Positions 38,489 through 47,538 are shown, counted from the first letter of the stretch. The stretch: 47,754 nucleotides of DNA from an uncultured Lachnospiraceae bacterium (GCA_902788035.1 CADAIL010000034.1:1-47754), one strand, 5' to 3'. Made by a program: numbers and translations. The notes: generated from the sequence alone by a model not told the origin.

Positions 38489-39003
38489 GTAAGCGTCAAA
38501 TACAAGTGTCTTGACTATCTAAAAAATTGTTCCTATCAGCCGGTGTTTTCCACTTAAGTGGATAACTCCGGCTGTTACTCTATCTGCCATGACTATGTCA
38601 AAAAATCTAAAAACTCCACAAAACCACCGACACCCTTCAGGTTTTTAGATTCATGCAGATCGGCCTATGCAGTATACTTCATGAGTTTTCGGCCTGTCGG
38701 CTCCTCATCAGAGGGTGGAAGACATGTTTTCAGAAGTTCCTTTTTCTGCTGTGCTTCATATGACTTGTATTCTTCTGACCAGGGCATCAGATTATCCAGA
38801 TACTTCCTGCCGACTTTTAGATTCGGTGTGGCTGGCGCTTTCTCCAGCAGATACTTAAGATAGAAATAGACGTCCACACCATTGGATTTCGCGGTCTCCA
38901 CGATCGTGTACATGATAGCGGATGCCTCGGCCCCCTTCGGGGAAGTGCAGAACATCCAGTTGCCTCTTCCGATCGCGAAGGACTTTGCAAGGCGTTCGGT
39001 ACT
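38489..39003 (-). mobile_element. IS66-family remnant: element end and transposase C-terminus (copy 1)
   Basis: The element end GTAAGCGTCAAATACA starts at 38489; IS66 elements typically begin GTAAGCG. A large inner hairpin sits at 38537-38574. On the minus strand, 38665-38997 encodes the transposase C-terminus: ERLAKSFAIGRGNWMFCTSP, KGAEASAIMYTIVETAKSNG, VYFYLKYLLEKAP, and the ending GRKLMKYTA. The frame is cut at about 39003 by a stop. Everything toward the transposase N-terminus and the other helper genes is missing, so it is immobile. A closely similar copy lies at 46284-46744 in the same orientation. Confidence 0.8.
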
Positions 39004-39023
39004 TTATGCGAATGTTCGCATAA

Positions 39024-39611
39024 GCCTCTAAGAGAGTTTTTTTGGCATATGCCAGCGGGGGATTATATCATGATACAGAACGGCTTAGGAATTACGGAAT
39101 TCCCATGTTCCTCCCACTATTTTTGTTACTGTATTGTGTGATCTTCAGGGATGACTTCAAAAAAATATCAGACTATATTGCTACATGCGTGTACAGTGTG
39201 ATGACCTTTGTAAAAGTGGGATGCGTGTTCAGCGGATGTTGTTACGGAGAACCTGATGAACACGGTATATGGAGTACTGTGGCCGGATATAAGGGATTTC
39301 CTGTACAGTTATATGATGCTATAACCACTTTATGTATTTTTTTTATCTGCCTTTTCCTTATCAGAAAACTATACGGAAAGTATTCAGGCTATGTCTATCC
39401 GATTGGCGGTATTCTGTTCTCGCTTACAAAGGGGTTTTGGGAATCATTTCGAGTCCATGAATCAGTGTATGAACGGAATTTTCTGGGCACTGGCTGGACT
39501 CTTTGGCAGTACTGGCTTCTTGTACTGCTTATTGGATGTATTATCTGGCTGACACTGGTATTTCGAAGTGATAGAGCAGCAAGAACATATACTAAAACCA
39601 CGACAAGATGA
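39024..39611 (+). pseudogene. N-terminally truncated Lgt-like (prolipoprotein diacylglyceryl transferase family) membrane protein
   Basis: An open frame from a stop at 39021 to TGA at 39609-39611. There is no good ATG; TTG at 39042 would give 189 residues, against roughly 250-300 in the family. Family signatures are visible: FVKVGCVFSGCCYGEP (the G-C-x(3)-G-C-C-Y-G loop), FPVQLYDAITTL, and YPIGGILFSLTKGFWESFRV. Four hydrophobic helices are evident. The front, with the first helices and the conserved arginine and histidine region, is missing, and the IS66 remnant ends just upstream, so deletion at the insertion is the likely cause. It is an accessory Lgt-like protein at most and is probably non-functional. 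Confidence 0.7.
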
Positions 39612-39631
39612 TTTTATCTGTATCGTTGGAA

Positions 39632-39664
39632 GATTCAAGGTGAAACGCGAGCGAGACTTGAATC
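39632..39664. repeat. Copy 4 of the boundary motif, within an inverted repeat
   Basis: GATTCAAG (39632-39639) and CTTGAATC (39657-39664) form 8-base arms around GCGAGCGAGA. It includes GCGAGACTTGAAT at 39651-39663, identical to 25731-25743. Confidence 0.5.
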
Positions 39665-39687
39665 AGACGGCATAGAACACCCTTATA

Positions 39688-39800
39688 CAGGGGCTGTCGC
39701 ATTAAGGCGCATCTCCGGTAAATATAGCAGACGTTATTTGCAAATGTCTGTCATATATACCGTGACACCGCCAAAATGCGGCAACCCCTGCTTTTTTTGG
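39688..39800. repeat. Imperfect inverted repeat, MITE-like or terminator-like (copy 2)
   Basis: CAGGGGCTGTCGCATTAAGG at the left end matches the reverse complement of the right end (CAAAATGCGGCAACCCCTG), with a T run after it. About 100 bases long. The ends closely match the repeat at 7067-7138, while the interiors differ. Confidence 0.55.
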
Positions 39801-40017
39801 TTTAAGATTTCGAAAGTTTTATAGAAAAACGGTAAATAATTATGGATATGCTCCGATTCAAGTTGTACAATTATAGTGTATATTAATTTGATACTGTATA
39901 TATACATTCTATTTAGGAAATGAATGTAAATTATCAGTAAATACACAACTATTACTAATCATATACATAAGTATAGCATTCCAACTTGTCATTAATGACA
40001 ACATAAAGAGGGGCATC
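39801..40017 (+). promoter_or_regulatory. Upstream region of adhesin E
   Basis: AT-rich and gene-free. Several TATA-like boxes are present (for example TATAGT and TATATT near 39873-39884), but no confident -35/-10 pair can be chosen. The ribosome site AGAGGGG precedes ATG 40018. Confidence 0.35.
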
Positions 40018-41160
40018 ATGAAACGTTTAATCAGTTGGTTCAATATTATTATTAAAAAGCGCAGGGAGCTAAAGCGTTGGCATCGGATCGTCACTGTTCT
40101 GGCGGCAGTGATAACATTTGCCACAACATACGCTTTAATACTCCCTGCGATTACTGTTGAGACAGATACTGCCGAGGATGTCGGGGGTATGTATCTGGAA
40201 CAGGCATCGGACCCGGACGGCATGAGGGAGGATGATACGCTTGAACCCACAGACGTCAGCATAAACGCGGATCAGGAGAACGCAGTCACGGATGCTGTGA
40301 AGACCCTTAAAGCCACCGGCGATGATTATACTGTTGTTCTCACATATGATGAGTCATCGAAAATACCGGAGGGGGCTTTCCTTACTGCTTCTGAGATTTC
40401 ACAGGACTCAAAAGAATATATGACCTATCTCGAGGAGACTAAAAAAGCCATGGGACTTACGGAAGAGGATACTCTTCCCCGCTTTGCTGCGCGTTTCTTT
40501 GATATCAAGATCATGGTCGGTGATGAAGAATTTTCACCGAAAACCGGTGTGTCCGTTGAAATCACATATACGGAGCCTCTGGCGGAAAAAGCCGATGCAG
40601 AGGTAAGTGCTGTTCACTTTGCAGATGAAAAAGCTGATGCGGAGGTAATCGAGGCAAATACAACTGAGATTCAGGATGACGGTGCAGCTACAGTTGAGTT
40701 CACTGCGGAATCGTTCTCTGTATATGGTGTCGTCTACACAGTGGATTTCCACTACGAAGTAAACGGCAAAATGTACGAATTTAGCCTTCCCGGGGGTGGA
40801 TTTGTGAGTCTTTCTGACCTCGTGGAAATGCTGGATATAATTGGTGATACGAACTCTGATAACAACGGGGATGAAAAATGGGCTGATATCGCAGGTTTTG
40901 TCTCGTGCGTGGAGAGCTTAGAGTTCACAAATCCGGGATTGATGGATGTGAGCAAAGCGGAAGCAGATACCACGGTCGGTCAGATTAAGGAAAGCCGTGA
41001 GCTGGCGTGTGAATACAGCACGGAACTGACGGAAGAGCAAATAGAAGAAATCAATGCGCAGACGGTTGAGGCCGGAGACTGGGCTCTGATCAGCCTGCAG
41101 CCGTTTTTGAGTGAAGAAATGCTGGGATGCGCAGATCCGCCGGGATGTGCTGACCGCTGA
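40018..41160 (+). CDS. Adhesin E, head fragment (frameshifted from the body)
   Basis: 380 residues. The head is typical: SWFNIIIKKRREL, a hydrophobic segment ending TTYALILPAITVE, then the shared head module (DYTVVLTYDESSKIPEGAFL ... YGVVYTVDFHYEVNGKMYEF) and the second module up to GDWALISLQPFLSEE. At that point the paralogues continue with TMTVTMKDG, but here the frame is lost and 15 unrelated residues lead to a stop. Compared with adhesin B the DNA lacks about 44 bases near 41123, which explains the shift. If translated alone, this would be an exported protein without a wall anchor. Confidence 0.75.
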   Translation: MKRLISWFNIIIKKRRELKRWHRIVTVLAAVITFATTYALILPAITVETDTAEDVGGMYLEQASDPDGMREDDTLEPTDVSINADQENAVTDAVKTLKATGDDYTVVLTYDESSKIPEGAFLTASEISQDSKEYMTYLEETKKAMGLTEEDTLPRFAARFFDIKIMVGDEEFSPKTGVSVEITYTEPLAEKADAEVSAVHFADEKADAEVIEANTTEIQDDGAATVEFTAESFSVYGVVYTVDFHYEVNGKMYEFSLPGGGFVSLSDLVEMLDIIGDTNSDNNGDEKWADIAGFVSCVESLEFTNPGLMDVSKAEADTTVGQIKESRELACEYSTELTEEQIEEINAQTVEAGDWALISLQPFLSEEMLGCADPPGCADR

Positions 41161-44100
41161 CGGCAAAACCTATACCATCACACTGACCTACAGCCCGTCT
41201 GCGGGCATCCCCGATGACGCCGACCTGGTCGTTCGCGAGATCACGGAGGGCGAAGAATTCGCCCGGTATCTCAGCGATTCCGCCGCGGCATTGAGGATTG
41301 CGGACGAGGACGTTTCTTTTGCCCGCTTCTTTGATATTGAGATTGTAGACGGCGCCGGTGAGAAGGTCGAGCCCCTGGAGCCGGTGCAGGTGACGATCGC
41401 TTACGCGGACGCCATCGAAAGCTCGGGCGAGGAGTCCCTGAATGTGGTCCACTTCGCAGAGACAGGGACGGAGGTCATAAACGAGGTTTCCCTCAGCGAA
41501 GACGGCTCGGAGATTACCTATGAGCAGAGCAGCTTTTCTGTTACGGGAACCATCCAGACCGGCGCCCCGACCAACGGCGGCTATTACATGCTGCTTGTTG
41601 ATTACAATGGCAAGACATATATGGTCAACAACGATGGCACCCTGACGGTAGTCACCACCGGACAGGACGCCAACGGAAACCCTGATCCGAATAAGATCGC
41701 TGTGGAGTATCCCATGCTGTGGACGTACTACTACCAGTACGGCGGACATTTCCGGTTCGCGTCAGAGGCTTCTGGATTCAATGCTGACAACACCGCCTCC
41801 GGGTACTATTACAAATATATCGATCCCAACTCCGACGCGGGACTCCGGGAGGAGCACAAGAACGGAGATCCGAACAACCTCGTTGGCCAGACGGTTGTCA
41901 CCTATCATGACAACTCCATCTCCAACGCCGGCTACAATAAATACATCGGCGTGTCGGAGGAGGGCGGTGCTCTCCACATCGTCGGCAATACAAACGCCTC
42001 GAATGCTGCGACGATCCGGCTTGCTGCCGCTACCAACGTGCTTCCTTCCGATCCTTTAAAGCACAGCGTGAACCATATCGATATTGGATTTGACGCATCT
42101 GCCACCGTTACGGTTCCAATGGCTTATGGTGAGTATACGCTGAGAGATGCCAGTGGGAATGTGGTTCGGAACCTGACAGTGGATCAGGATCATACACTTG
42201 ACGTCACCCTGGAGGCTGGAAAAGGTAAGGAAAACGAAATCATCATCTTGCCGGATGACATGAAAAACGCCGAGATTAAGGCCTATAGGCAGTCGGATTA
42301 TAACACTTATAAGGATAATCCGGAGGAGTTGGCCCGGCACGAGCTTAACGATGCATTCTATATCACTGGCTACTCCCAGAACAATACTACCGATTTTAGT
42401 GAGATGCAGGTCCGCGTAGAGGGCTCCTTCAAGGCGGCCACGGATATTCCTGACGCAGACTGGCGTTATTACAACAGGTGGGAGAACAACTACATCAATT
42501 GGGTGAAGCAGCAGCGCCTGCAGCACCAGGTCGAATATGTGGTCACCCTGACCAAGACAGTAGAACTTCCGGTCACTATCGACGGATACCGGGTCTATGA
42601 TCAGGACGGCATCCCCCTGACCGTCACGGTGGATATCCCCATGAAAGACAGCTTCACCTACTGGGACAGACGGAACGAGTGCCCACCGGTGCAGTGGGAT
42701 TGGAGTAACTGGCAGAGCGGTGATATCGCCACTCACGGCATGAGCGGCATGGACTTCCGGCTGGACGGCGGCAATGCGAATGTAAGGGCTGATATCGTTG
42801 CCCTAAATATTACGAAGTATATCGAGGATGTGAACGGCAACCCGATTAAGGTGGAAAATCCGGTCACGAACAAATTCGAGATCTATCGGGATATCAACGG
42901 CAATCCGGATACCGTGAAAGACCTTGGCAGTGAGAACGTAGATTATGGCTGCTACGCGTTCTATCATCTGAGAAACACCGAGATCAAAGCAGGCGAGGAC
43001 AAGAATATTGTTCACGATTATCAGGTCACGCCGGGTATGTACTACATCAAAGAGGATTATAACAGCATTCCTCAGGAGATCCAGGCGTATACGGCGGATA
43101 ATTCCGAGGGGCAGAGGTATACCTACGTCGGAACCGAGATCCTGACGGAGTACGTCTGGCGTGGCGGCGAATCGATCGGAATGGACGACAAGCAGAGGTT
43201 GGAAAAAGTCCATACCAGCGCTTCCTACGCGGAGGCCGGGGATTCGTATACCGCCATTCCGGATGTACTGGGCCCCTATACGTATGAGGGAAATACACAT
43301 GCCCCGGATGAGAACGGCACCATGTGGGACCTTAACAACGGTTTCCTGGAGTTCTATGTCATCAACAAGTATAAACCGGTCCAGGGCGACATCCCTGAGC
43401 CCAGCGAAGATACCATGAACATCCAGCTGGACAAGAAGTGGGACGACAACGGCAACGAGGAGCCGCCGGATGACACCGCAGCAGTACCGTTCACGCTCCA
43501 TCAGGTCAGGAAAACCACGACCTCCGGCGGAGGCTCCGCTTCCGGTATCAAGGTGGTTCTGTATGATACGGACAGTTCATCGCCCCTGGCAACTTGCTAT
43601 GCGAATCCGGGGGATACGCTGAGCCTTAGCTTTACTTCTGTCGGAGGATTTAAAGAAGCACACGTTGCAATCTATAACGCAATTGCAAGTTGGGGGCAGA
43701 GCACACCGGTCTGGAAAGAGGTTGGCGGCTACGGAGAACCAGGTTCGAGTTATTTGCAAACAAACGGGAGCGGCCAGATTCAACAGAATATGTCCTATAC
43801 TGTTAATAATAGTGATATATACAACTATCTGGGAAGCGAACAGATATCACTGAGACTCCAGCCCGGAGCAAGTCTATCCCAAAATTTCGCAAGCGCTCCT
43901 TCATGGGTTGGCGCTACCGGAAGCGGCGGTGGCTCAAGTACAGTGGTGGAGGAAGTGGATCCAGAAGACTCTGGTTATCCCAAGTCAGTGACCCTCTCCA
44001 ATGCAGACGGCTGGTCCCATGTGTTCGCAAATCTTCCCACAAAGACCGTGATTCCTGCAGAGAACAAGACCATCGAGTACAGCTATTACCTCGTAGAGGG

Positions 44101-46207
44101 AACGCCCACCGGCTCGGCCAGCGACTTCACTGATCCGCAGTATAAGGTGTATCTTGATGAAGAACACGCGCAGGAGAGCGACAAGGACGCTTCTGATCAG
44201 GAAAATGCGATCACTGGAAGCGGCGTGACCAGATACGTGGAGGTCACCAACAAAAAAGCCTCCCTCATTGTGAAGAAAGAGTGGCGCGGTGAGGCCAATC
44301 CGGATGCTTATCCGCCGATCAGTTTCCAGCTCTATCAGGGATGGAAAAACGGCAGCGGTGTCAGCGAGGGCTGGCTCTATTCCGACGAGACCTACACCAT
44401 CAGCGCCGAAGACGGCTGGGAGAAGGTGTTCAACAACCTGCCCGCCACAGCTACACATGACGAGCAGACCGGAGAAGTCGGTTACTATGTAAAAGAGGTT
44501 GTTCCCGGGGATGATGGTACGAGCTGGTTTTCCCACGTGAAGATCAATTACGAGAGCTCGGCTCACAGTACAATGGGTGATCAGAACCAGCCTTATAACG
44601 GCGGCATCGGGGGAAACAAAGGAACCCTGACCATTATCAATACTCCGCCCACATACACACAGATTCATCTGATCAAGCAGTGGTTTGAGAATAACAGCGG
44701 CAGCTGGGCGGATATTACTGGGGATAACAACAAAACGTCGAATTATGCCTTTGGTTTTATCGTTCAGCGCGCTGTCAAAAACGAAGCTGCGGAACCAGCG
44801 GATGGAGATTATGTGGATTATGGTCAGGAGATTGTTGTTTCTCGGAACCAGGTCCTGGTGAATGACAACCAGTTCACGGTCGTGTATTCGGGATCCAACT
44901 GGCAGTTTCACGTGCAGGGAAACAACGATCCCGCCCAGCACGAGAACGCCCTCGTCAGTGAAGGCTATTACGAGAAATCTGACGGCACAAAAGAATGGGC
45001 ACAGTTCGCCTACCGCTTCAAGGAGACCTACGCCTACAAACTGGACACGATCTTGAATGGCACCGAGGTATTGCCCCGGGATCAATGGGAGACCCAGGCG
45101 TGGCAGCCGCAGTATTCCAGCAGTGGAAACAACACAATCATCAGGAATTATCCCATCGGCAGTCTGGATGTGACGAAGGACTGGCAGACGGAGGATCCCA
45201 ATCTGGAGATCGGCAGCAAGATCTATTTTAAGGTATACAGGGACGGGAGGGACATCACCCCCGATATTATTGAGCACCCGGCGAACTACGGCTTATACTC
45301 CAACCAGGTCTATCACGATCCGGAGCATCCGGAGCACGACTCTGTGGTGATCACCTCGAACGGTGAGAGCTTTGAGACAGTCCATCTGCAGGGACTGGTA
45401 ATAGGAGAGCCCAACAGCGATCAGGCACATCAATATACCGTTGTGGAAATCGGGTATAGTGACCAAAAGAACAAGGACTTCTGGGACGATCCTCTCGACA
45501 CGACCGATTTCGAGTTCCTACAGGGCTACGTCGTGGATAATGGGGACGATGAACAGGACTGCCCGGGATTGACAGTCGATCAGCTGCACACCGTGTACAT
45601 CAAGAACCTGTACAAGAAGACGGAAACGGAATTCGCCTTTACTAAGGTCTGGCAAGACAGTGTTGGGAAAGGAACCAATTGGCAAGAACCAATTACCGTT
45701 ACGCTGCATCAGACAAAGGGGGACGTGGCAGTTGGGACAGATACGCCGACGGGGAAGACTGCTACCTTTACAGTGAATCCTTATGGCACGACAGAACAAG
45801 GAGAACCATTGCCAAGAACCTTCACATTTGATGGGAAAACATATGAATGGAAGATGGAGGTCTCCCACGAAGGGTCCTATTATACATTTAGGATAGAACA
45901 CTTACCTTATAAGGATGGCGATGAGAAGATTTTTTCGTATTATGTAACGGAGGAGGCTTTGGGAGGGTATATTACCAGTTACGCATTCAAAGCGAATGAG
46001 ACAGACCCTGATCTTACCATAAAGGTATCAATAGAAAATCCGGAAAAAACGAACCGCGCTTTGAATGGGCAGTATATTATCAATAAACAGCCCGGCGCAG
46101 CCCTTCCTAACACCGGCGGTCCCGGCACAAGACTCTTCACGATTCTAGGCCTGACCCTGGCACTTGGAGCGGGCGTTCTGCTGTGGAGGAGACGGAGATT
46201 GATTTAG
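41111..46207 (+). CDS. Adhesin E, Cna-B-rich body with LPNTGG anchor (separated from its head by a frameshift)
   Basis: The open frame starts at GTG 41111 (1698 residues) but in evolutionary terms continues the head at 40018. It resumes at WDAQIRRDVLTADGKTYTIT, the second head module. An unrecognised region follows (YYMLLVDYNGKTYMVNNDGT). Stalk units then begin at MNIQLDKKWDDNGNEE (this one with a long insertion), ASLIVKKEWRGEANPD, TQIHLIKQWFENNSG, GSLDVTKDWQTEDPN and EFAFTKVWQDSVG, all Cna-B type. The end has LPNTGGPGTRLF, a helix and WRRRRLI. Without the head it has no export signal. Codon use is richer in C/G at third positions from about 41160 to 43500 than in the head, suggesting a different source for the body. 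Confidence 0.75.
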   Translation: MKKCWDAQIRRDVLTADGKTYTITLTYSPSAGIPDDADLVVREITEGEEFARYLSDSAAALRIADEDVSFARFFDIEIVDGAGEKVEPLEPVQVTIAYADAIESSGEESLNVVHFAETGTEVINEVSLSEDGSEITYEQSSFSVTGTIQTGAPTNGGYYMLLVDYNGKTYMVNNDGTLTVVTTGQDANGNPDPNKIAVEYPMLWTYYYQYGGHFRFASEASGFNADNTASGYYYKYIDPNSDAGLREEHKNGDPNNLVGQTVVTYHDNSISNAGYNKYIGVSEEGGALHIVGNTNASNAATIRLAAATNVLPSDPLKHSVNHIDIGFDASATVTVPMAYGEYTLRDASGNVVRNLTVDQDHTLDVTLEAGKGKENEIIILPDDMKNAEIKAYRQSDYNTYKDNPEELARHELNDAFYITGYSQNNTTDFSEMQVRVEGSFKAATDIPDADWRYYNRWENNYINWVKQQRLQHQVEYVVTLTKTVELPVTIDGYRVYDQDGIPLTVTVDIPMKDSFTYWDRRNECPPVQWDWSNWQSGDIATHGMSGMDFRLDGGNANVRADIVALNITKYIEDVNGNPIKVENPVTNKFEIYRDINGNPDTVKDLGSENVDYGCYAFYHLRNTEIKAGEDKNIVHDYQVTPGMYYIKEDYNSIPQEIQAYTADNSEGQRYTYVGTEILTEYVWRGGESIGMDDKQRLEKVHTSASYAEAGDSYTAIPDVLGPYTYEGNTHAPDENGTMWDLNNGFLEFYVINKYKPVQGDIPEPSEDTMNIQLDKKWDDNGNEEPPDDTAAVPFTLHQVRKTTTSGGGSASGIKVVLYDTDSSSPLATCYANPGDTLSLSFTSVGGFKEAHVAIYNAIASWGQSTPVWKEVGGYGEPGSSYLQTNGSGQIQQNMSYTVNNSDIYNYLGSEQISLRLQPGASLSQNFASAPSWVGATGSGGGSSTVVEEVDPEDSGYPKSVTLSNADGWSHVFANLPTKTVIPAENKTIEYSYYLVEGTPTGSASDFTDPQYKVYLDEEHAQESDKDASDQENAITGSGVTRYVEVTNKKASLIVKKEWRGEANPDAYPPISFQLYQGWKNGSGVSEGWLYSDETYTISAEDGWEKVFNNLPATATHDEQTGEVGYYVKEVVPGDDGTSWFSHVKINYESSAHSTMGDQNQPYNGGIGGNKGTLTIINTPPTYTQIHLIKQWFENNSGSWADITGDNNKTSNYAFGFIVQRAVKNEAAEPADGDYVDYGQEIVVSRNQVLVNDNQFTVVYSGSNWQFHVQGNNDPAQHENALVSEGYYEKSDGTKEWAQFAYRFKETYAYKLDTILNGTEVLPRDQWETQAWQPQYSSSGNNTIIRNYPIGSLDVTKDWQTEDPNLEIGSKIYFKVYRDGRDITPDIIEHPANYGLYSNQVYHDPEHPEHDSVVITSNGESFETVHLQGLVIGEPNSDQAHQYTVVEIGYSDQKNKDFWDDPLDTTDFEFLQGYVVDNGDDEQDCPGLTVDQLHTVYIKNLYKKTETEFAFTKVWQDSVGKGTNWQEPITVTLHQTKGDVAVGTDTPTGKTATFTVNPYGTTEQGEPLPRTFTFDGKTYEWKMEVSHEGSYYTFRIEHLPYKDGDEKIFSYYVTEEALGGYITSYAFKANETDPDLTIKVSIENPEKTNRALNGQYIINKQPGAALPNTGGPGTRLFTILGLTLALGAGVLLWRRRRLI

Positions 46208-46223
46208 CACAAGGTTAACAGAG

Positions 46224-46255
46224 AAGTCAGTCACTTCGGTGGCTGGCTTTTCTTT
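46224..46255 (+). terminator. Terminator after adhesin E
   Basis: AAGTCAGTCAC (46224-46234), loop TTCG, then GTGGCTGGCTT (46239-46249) and a T-rich run. Confidence 0.75.
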
Positions 46256-46283
46256 TGGAGATGGGTAAGCTGGAACTAATACA

Positions 46284-46744
46284 GTAAGCGTCAAATACAC
46301 AGTGTCTTGACTATCTGAATAATGGTTCCTAACAGCCGGAGTTTTCCACTTTAGTGGATAACTCCGGCTGTTACTCTTTTTGTCATGACTATGTCAAAAA
46401 AACCTAAAAACTCCACAAAACCACTCTCACCAATCGGGTTTTTTAGACTTTTTAGTTTTTTTAGACACAGCGGGCTGGCAGGCTTACGCAGTATACTTCA
46501 TGAGCTTCCGGCCTGTCGGCTCCACGTCCGAGGGCGTCAGGCATGTTTCCAGAAGTTCCTTTTTCTGCAATGCTTCATATGACCTGTATTCTTCCGACCA
46601 TGGCATCAGTTCATCAAGGTACTTCCTGCTGACTTTCAGATCCGGTGTGGATGGCGCTTTCTCCAGCAGGTACTTGAGGTAAAAGTAGACATCCGCTCCA
46701 TTTGATTTCGCGGTCTCCACGATTGTGTACCGAAGGACTTGCGA
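46284..46744 (-). mobile_element. IS66-family remnant (copy 2), internally deleted
   Basis: Same layout and orientation as 38489-39003. The element end GTAAGCGTCAAATACA is at 46284 and a hairpin at 46331-46372. Minus-strand coding at 46484-46728 gives YTIVETAKSNGADVYFYLKY and the ending GRKLMKYTA. Immediately before TAC of that tyrosine, the sequence jumps to AAGTCCTTCG, which lies about 65 bases farther upstream in copy 1. An internal deletion has therefore removed the GRGNW-PKGAEASAI part. It is immobile. Confidence 0.75.
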
Positions 46745-46847
46745 GAATTCAATAAAGAGAACTAAAGCCTTTGGAGCGTTTTGCTACTGATTTTAATGTT
46801 GTAAAACACTCCAACTTAGAGTACCCGTTAGATTACTTTTCGCTTAC

Positions 46848-46885
46848 AAAGAATCCCGCCAGACATTTGCCTGACGGGACTCTTT
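46848..46885 (-). terminator. Terminator of the toxin-antitoxin operon
   Basis: A stem of about 17 positions with a few wobbles (46848-46864 with 46869-46885), core TCCCGCCAG/CTGACGGGA, loop of 4. On the minus strand it begins at the toxin stop codon. Confidence 0.7.
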
Positions 46886-47211
46886 TATTCGATGCCTGTC
46901 TGAATGATGTGCTCTACATCGCGCCCACTGTAAAAGATACGGACGATGCTGACCGTCCCTTCGTTGTTATCAACCAGATAATAAACGATGAAATTATCGA
47001 CCGGAAGAAAGCGCATTCCCATGGAAGCCCATGGTTCCCATTCGACGGTTGTGTGTCCTTCGGGAAAGAGGTCAAGGGAGCGGATGGACTTACGTATCCG
47101 GTTCACCTGTCCTTCGGCATTTTGGGGAGCGAGCTTCTCAAAAGCAATATAAGAATAGATAGCCCTCAGGTCATCGAGTGATTCCGGGGAATAGATGGTC
47201 TTATATGTCAT
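46885..47211 (-). CDS. RelE/ParE-family toxin
   Basis: 108 residues, normal for the superfamily. The opening YKTIYSPESLDDLRAIYSYI is the ParE/RelE start (strand, then the DL..I..YI helix). The end carries the family strands GMRFLPVDNFIVYYLV and TVSIVRIFYSGRDVEHII. RelE proteins cut ribosome-bound mRNA and ParE proteins poison gyrase; the sequence does not decide which. Its start overlaps the antitoxin stop by 4 bases (ATGA), so the two are translationally coupled, with the antitoxin first, as is usual. Confidence 0.88.
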   Translation of the reverse strand: MTYKTIYSPESLDDLRAIYSYIAFEKLAPQNAEGQVNRIRKSIRSLDLFPEGHTTVEWEPWASMGMRFLPVDNFIVYYLVDNNEGTVSIVRIFYSGRDVEHIIQTGIE

Positions 47212-47513
47212 ATGCCAAACTCCTTCTGGAGCATGGCATCGACTTCATCCGCAGAATAGCCCTTCCCGGCTTTCAGGGATTCCACTCCCTTCATCAGCTC
47301 GGCATCAAGTTCAGCGCGTGAAAGAGTACCAGCGGCCACCGGCTTTGGTGACGGAATGCGCACATCAAAGGGTATGCCATTATGCAAGATGATCTGGCTG
47401 TAAAGCATCTGGATGGCCCCGGAGGGCGTAATACCGAGTTTCGTAAGTATCGTTTCCGCACGGTCTTTCAGGGACGTATCGATTCTTGCATATACAGGGG
47501 ATGTGTTTGCCAT
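47208..47513 (-). CDS. RelB/DinJ-family antitoxin, partner of the adjacent toxin
   Basis: 101 residues: an N-terminal ribbon-helix-helix (VYARIDTSLKDRAETILTKL), then GITPSGAIQMLYSQII and HGIPFDVRIP, the DinJ/RelB hallmark. The C-terminal half is helical and charged (ELDAELMKGVESLKAGKGY) and would wrap the toxin. The ribosome site AAGGAAGGTG ends 7 bases before ATG 47513. A promoter with a palindrome overlapping its -35 box lies just upstream, fitting autorepression. It is related to, but clearly different from, the lone antitoxin at 6126-6422. Confidence 0.92.
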   Translation of the reverse strand: MANTSPVYARIDTSLKDRAETILTKLGITPSGAIQMLYSQIILHNGIPFDVRIPSPKPVAAGTLSRAELDAELMKGVESLKAGKGYSADEVDAMLQKEFGI

Positions 47514-47538
47514 AGTTATTCACCTTCCTTTCAGAAAC

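Noticed and set aside
38489..39003. Functional IS66 element
   Set aside because: Only one end and the last part of the transposase are present. The helper genes and the N-terminal part are absent.
41105..41165. Programmed ribosomal frameshift joining the two parts of adhesin E
   Set aside because: No slippery heptamer or downstream pseudoknot is evident, and comparison with adhesin B shows missing bases, which a programmed shift would not explain.
43985..45277. Minus-strand open frame of 430 codons inside adhesin E
   Set aside because: It is a frame shadow of GC-rich Cna-B coding sequence, with no ribosome site and no recognisable protein motif. The plus strand has clear domains.
46771..47181. 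Plus-strand open frame opposite the toxin gene
   Set aside because: The minus strand encodes a recognisable RelE/ParE toxin coupled to its antitoxin. The plus frame has no ribosome site and crosses the operon terminator.
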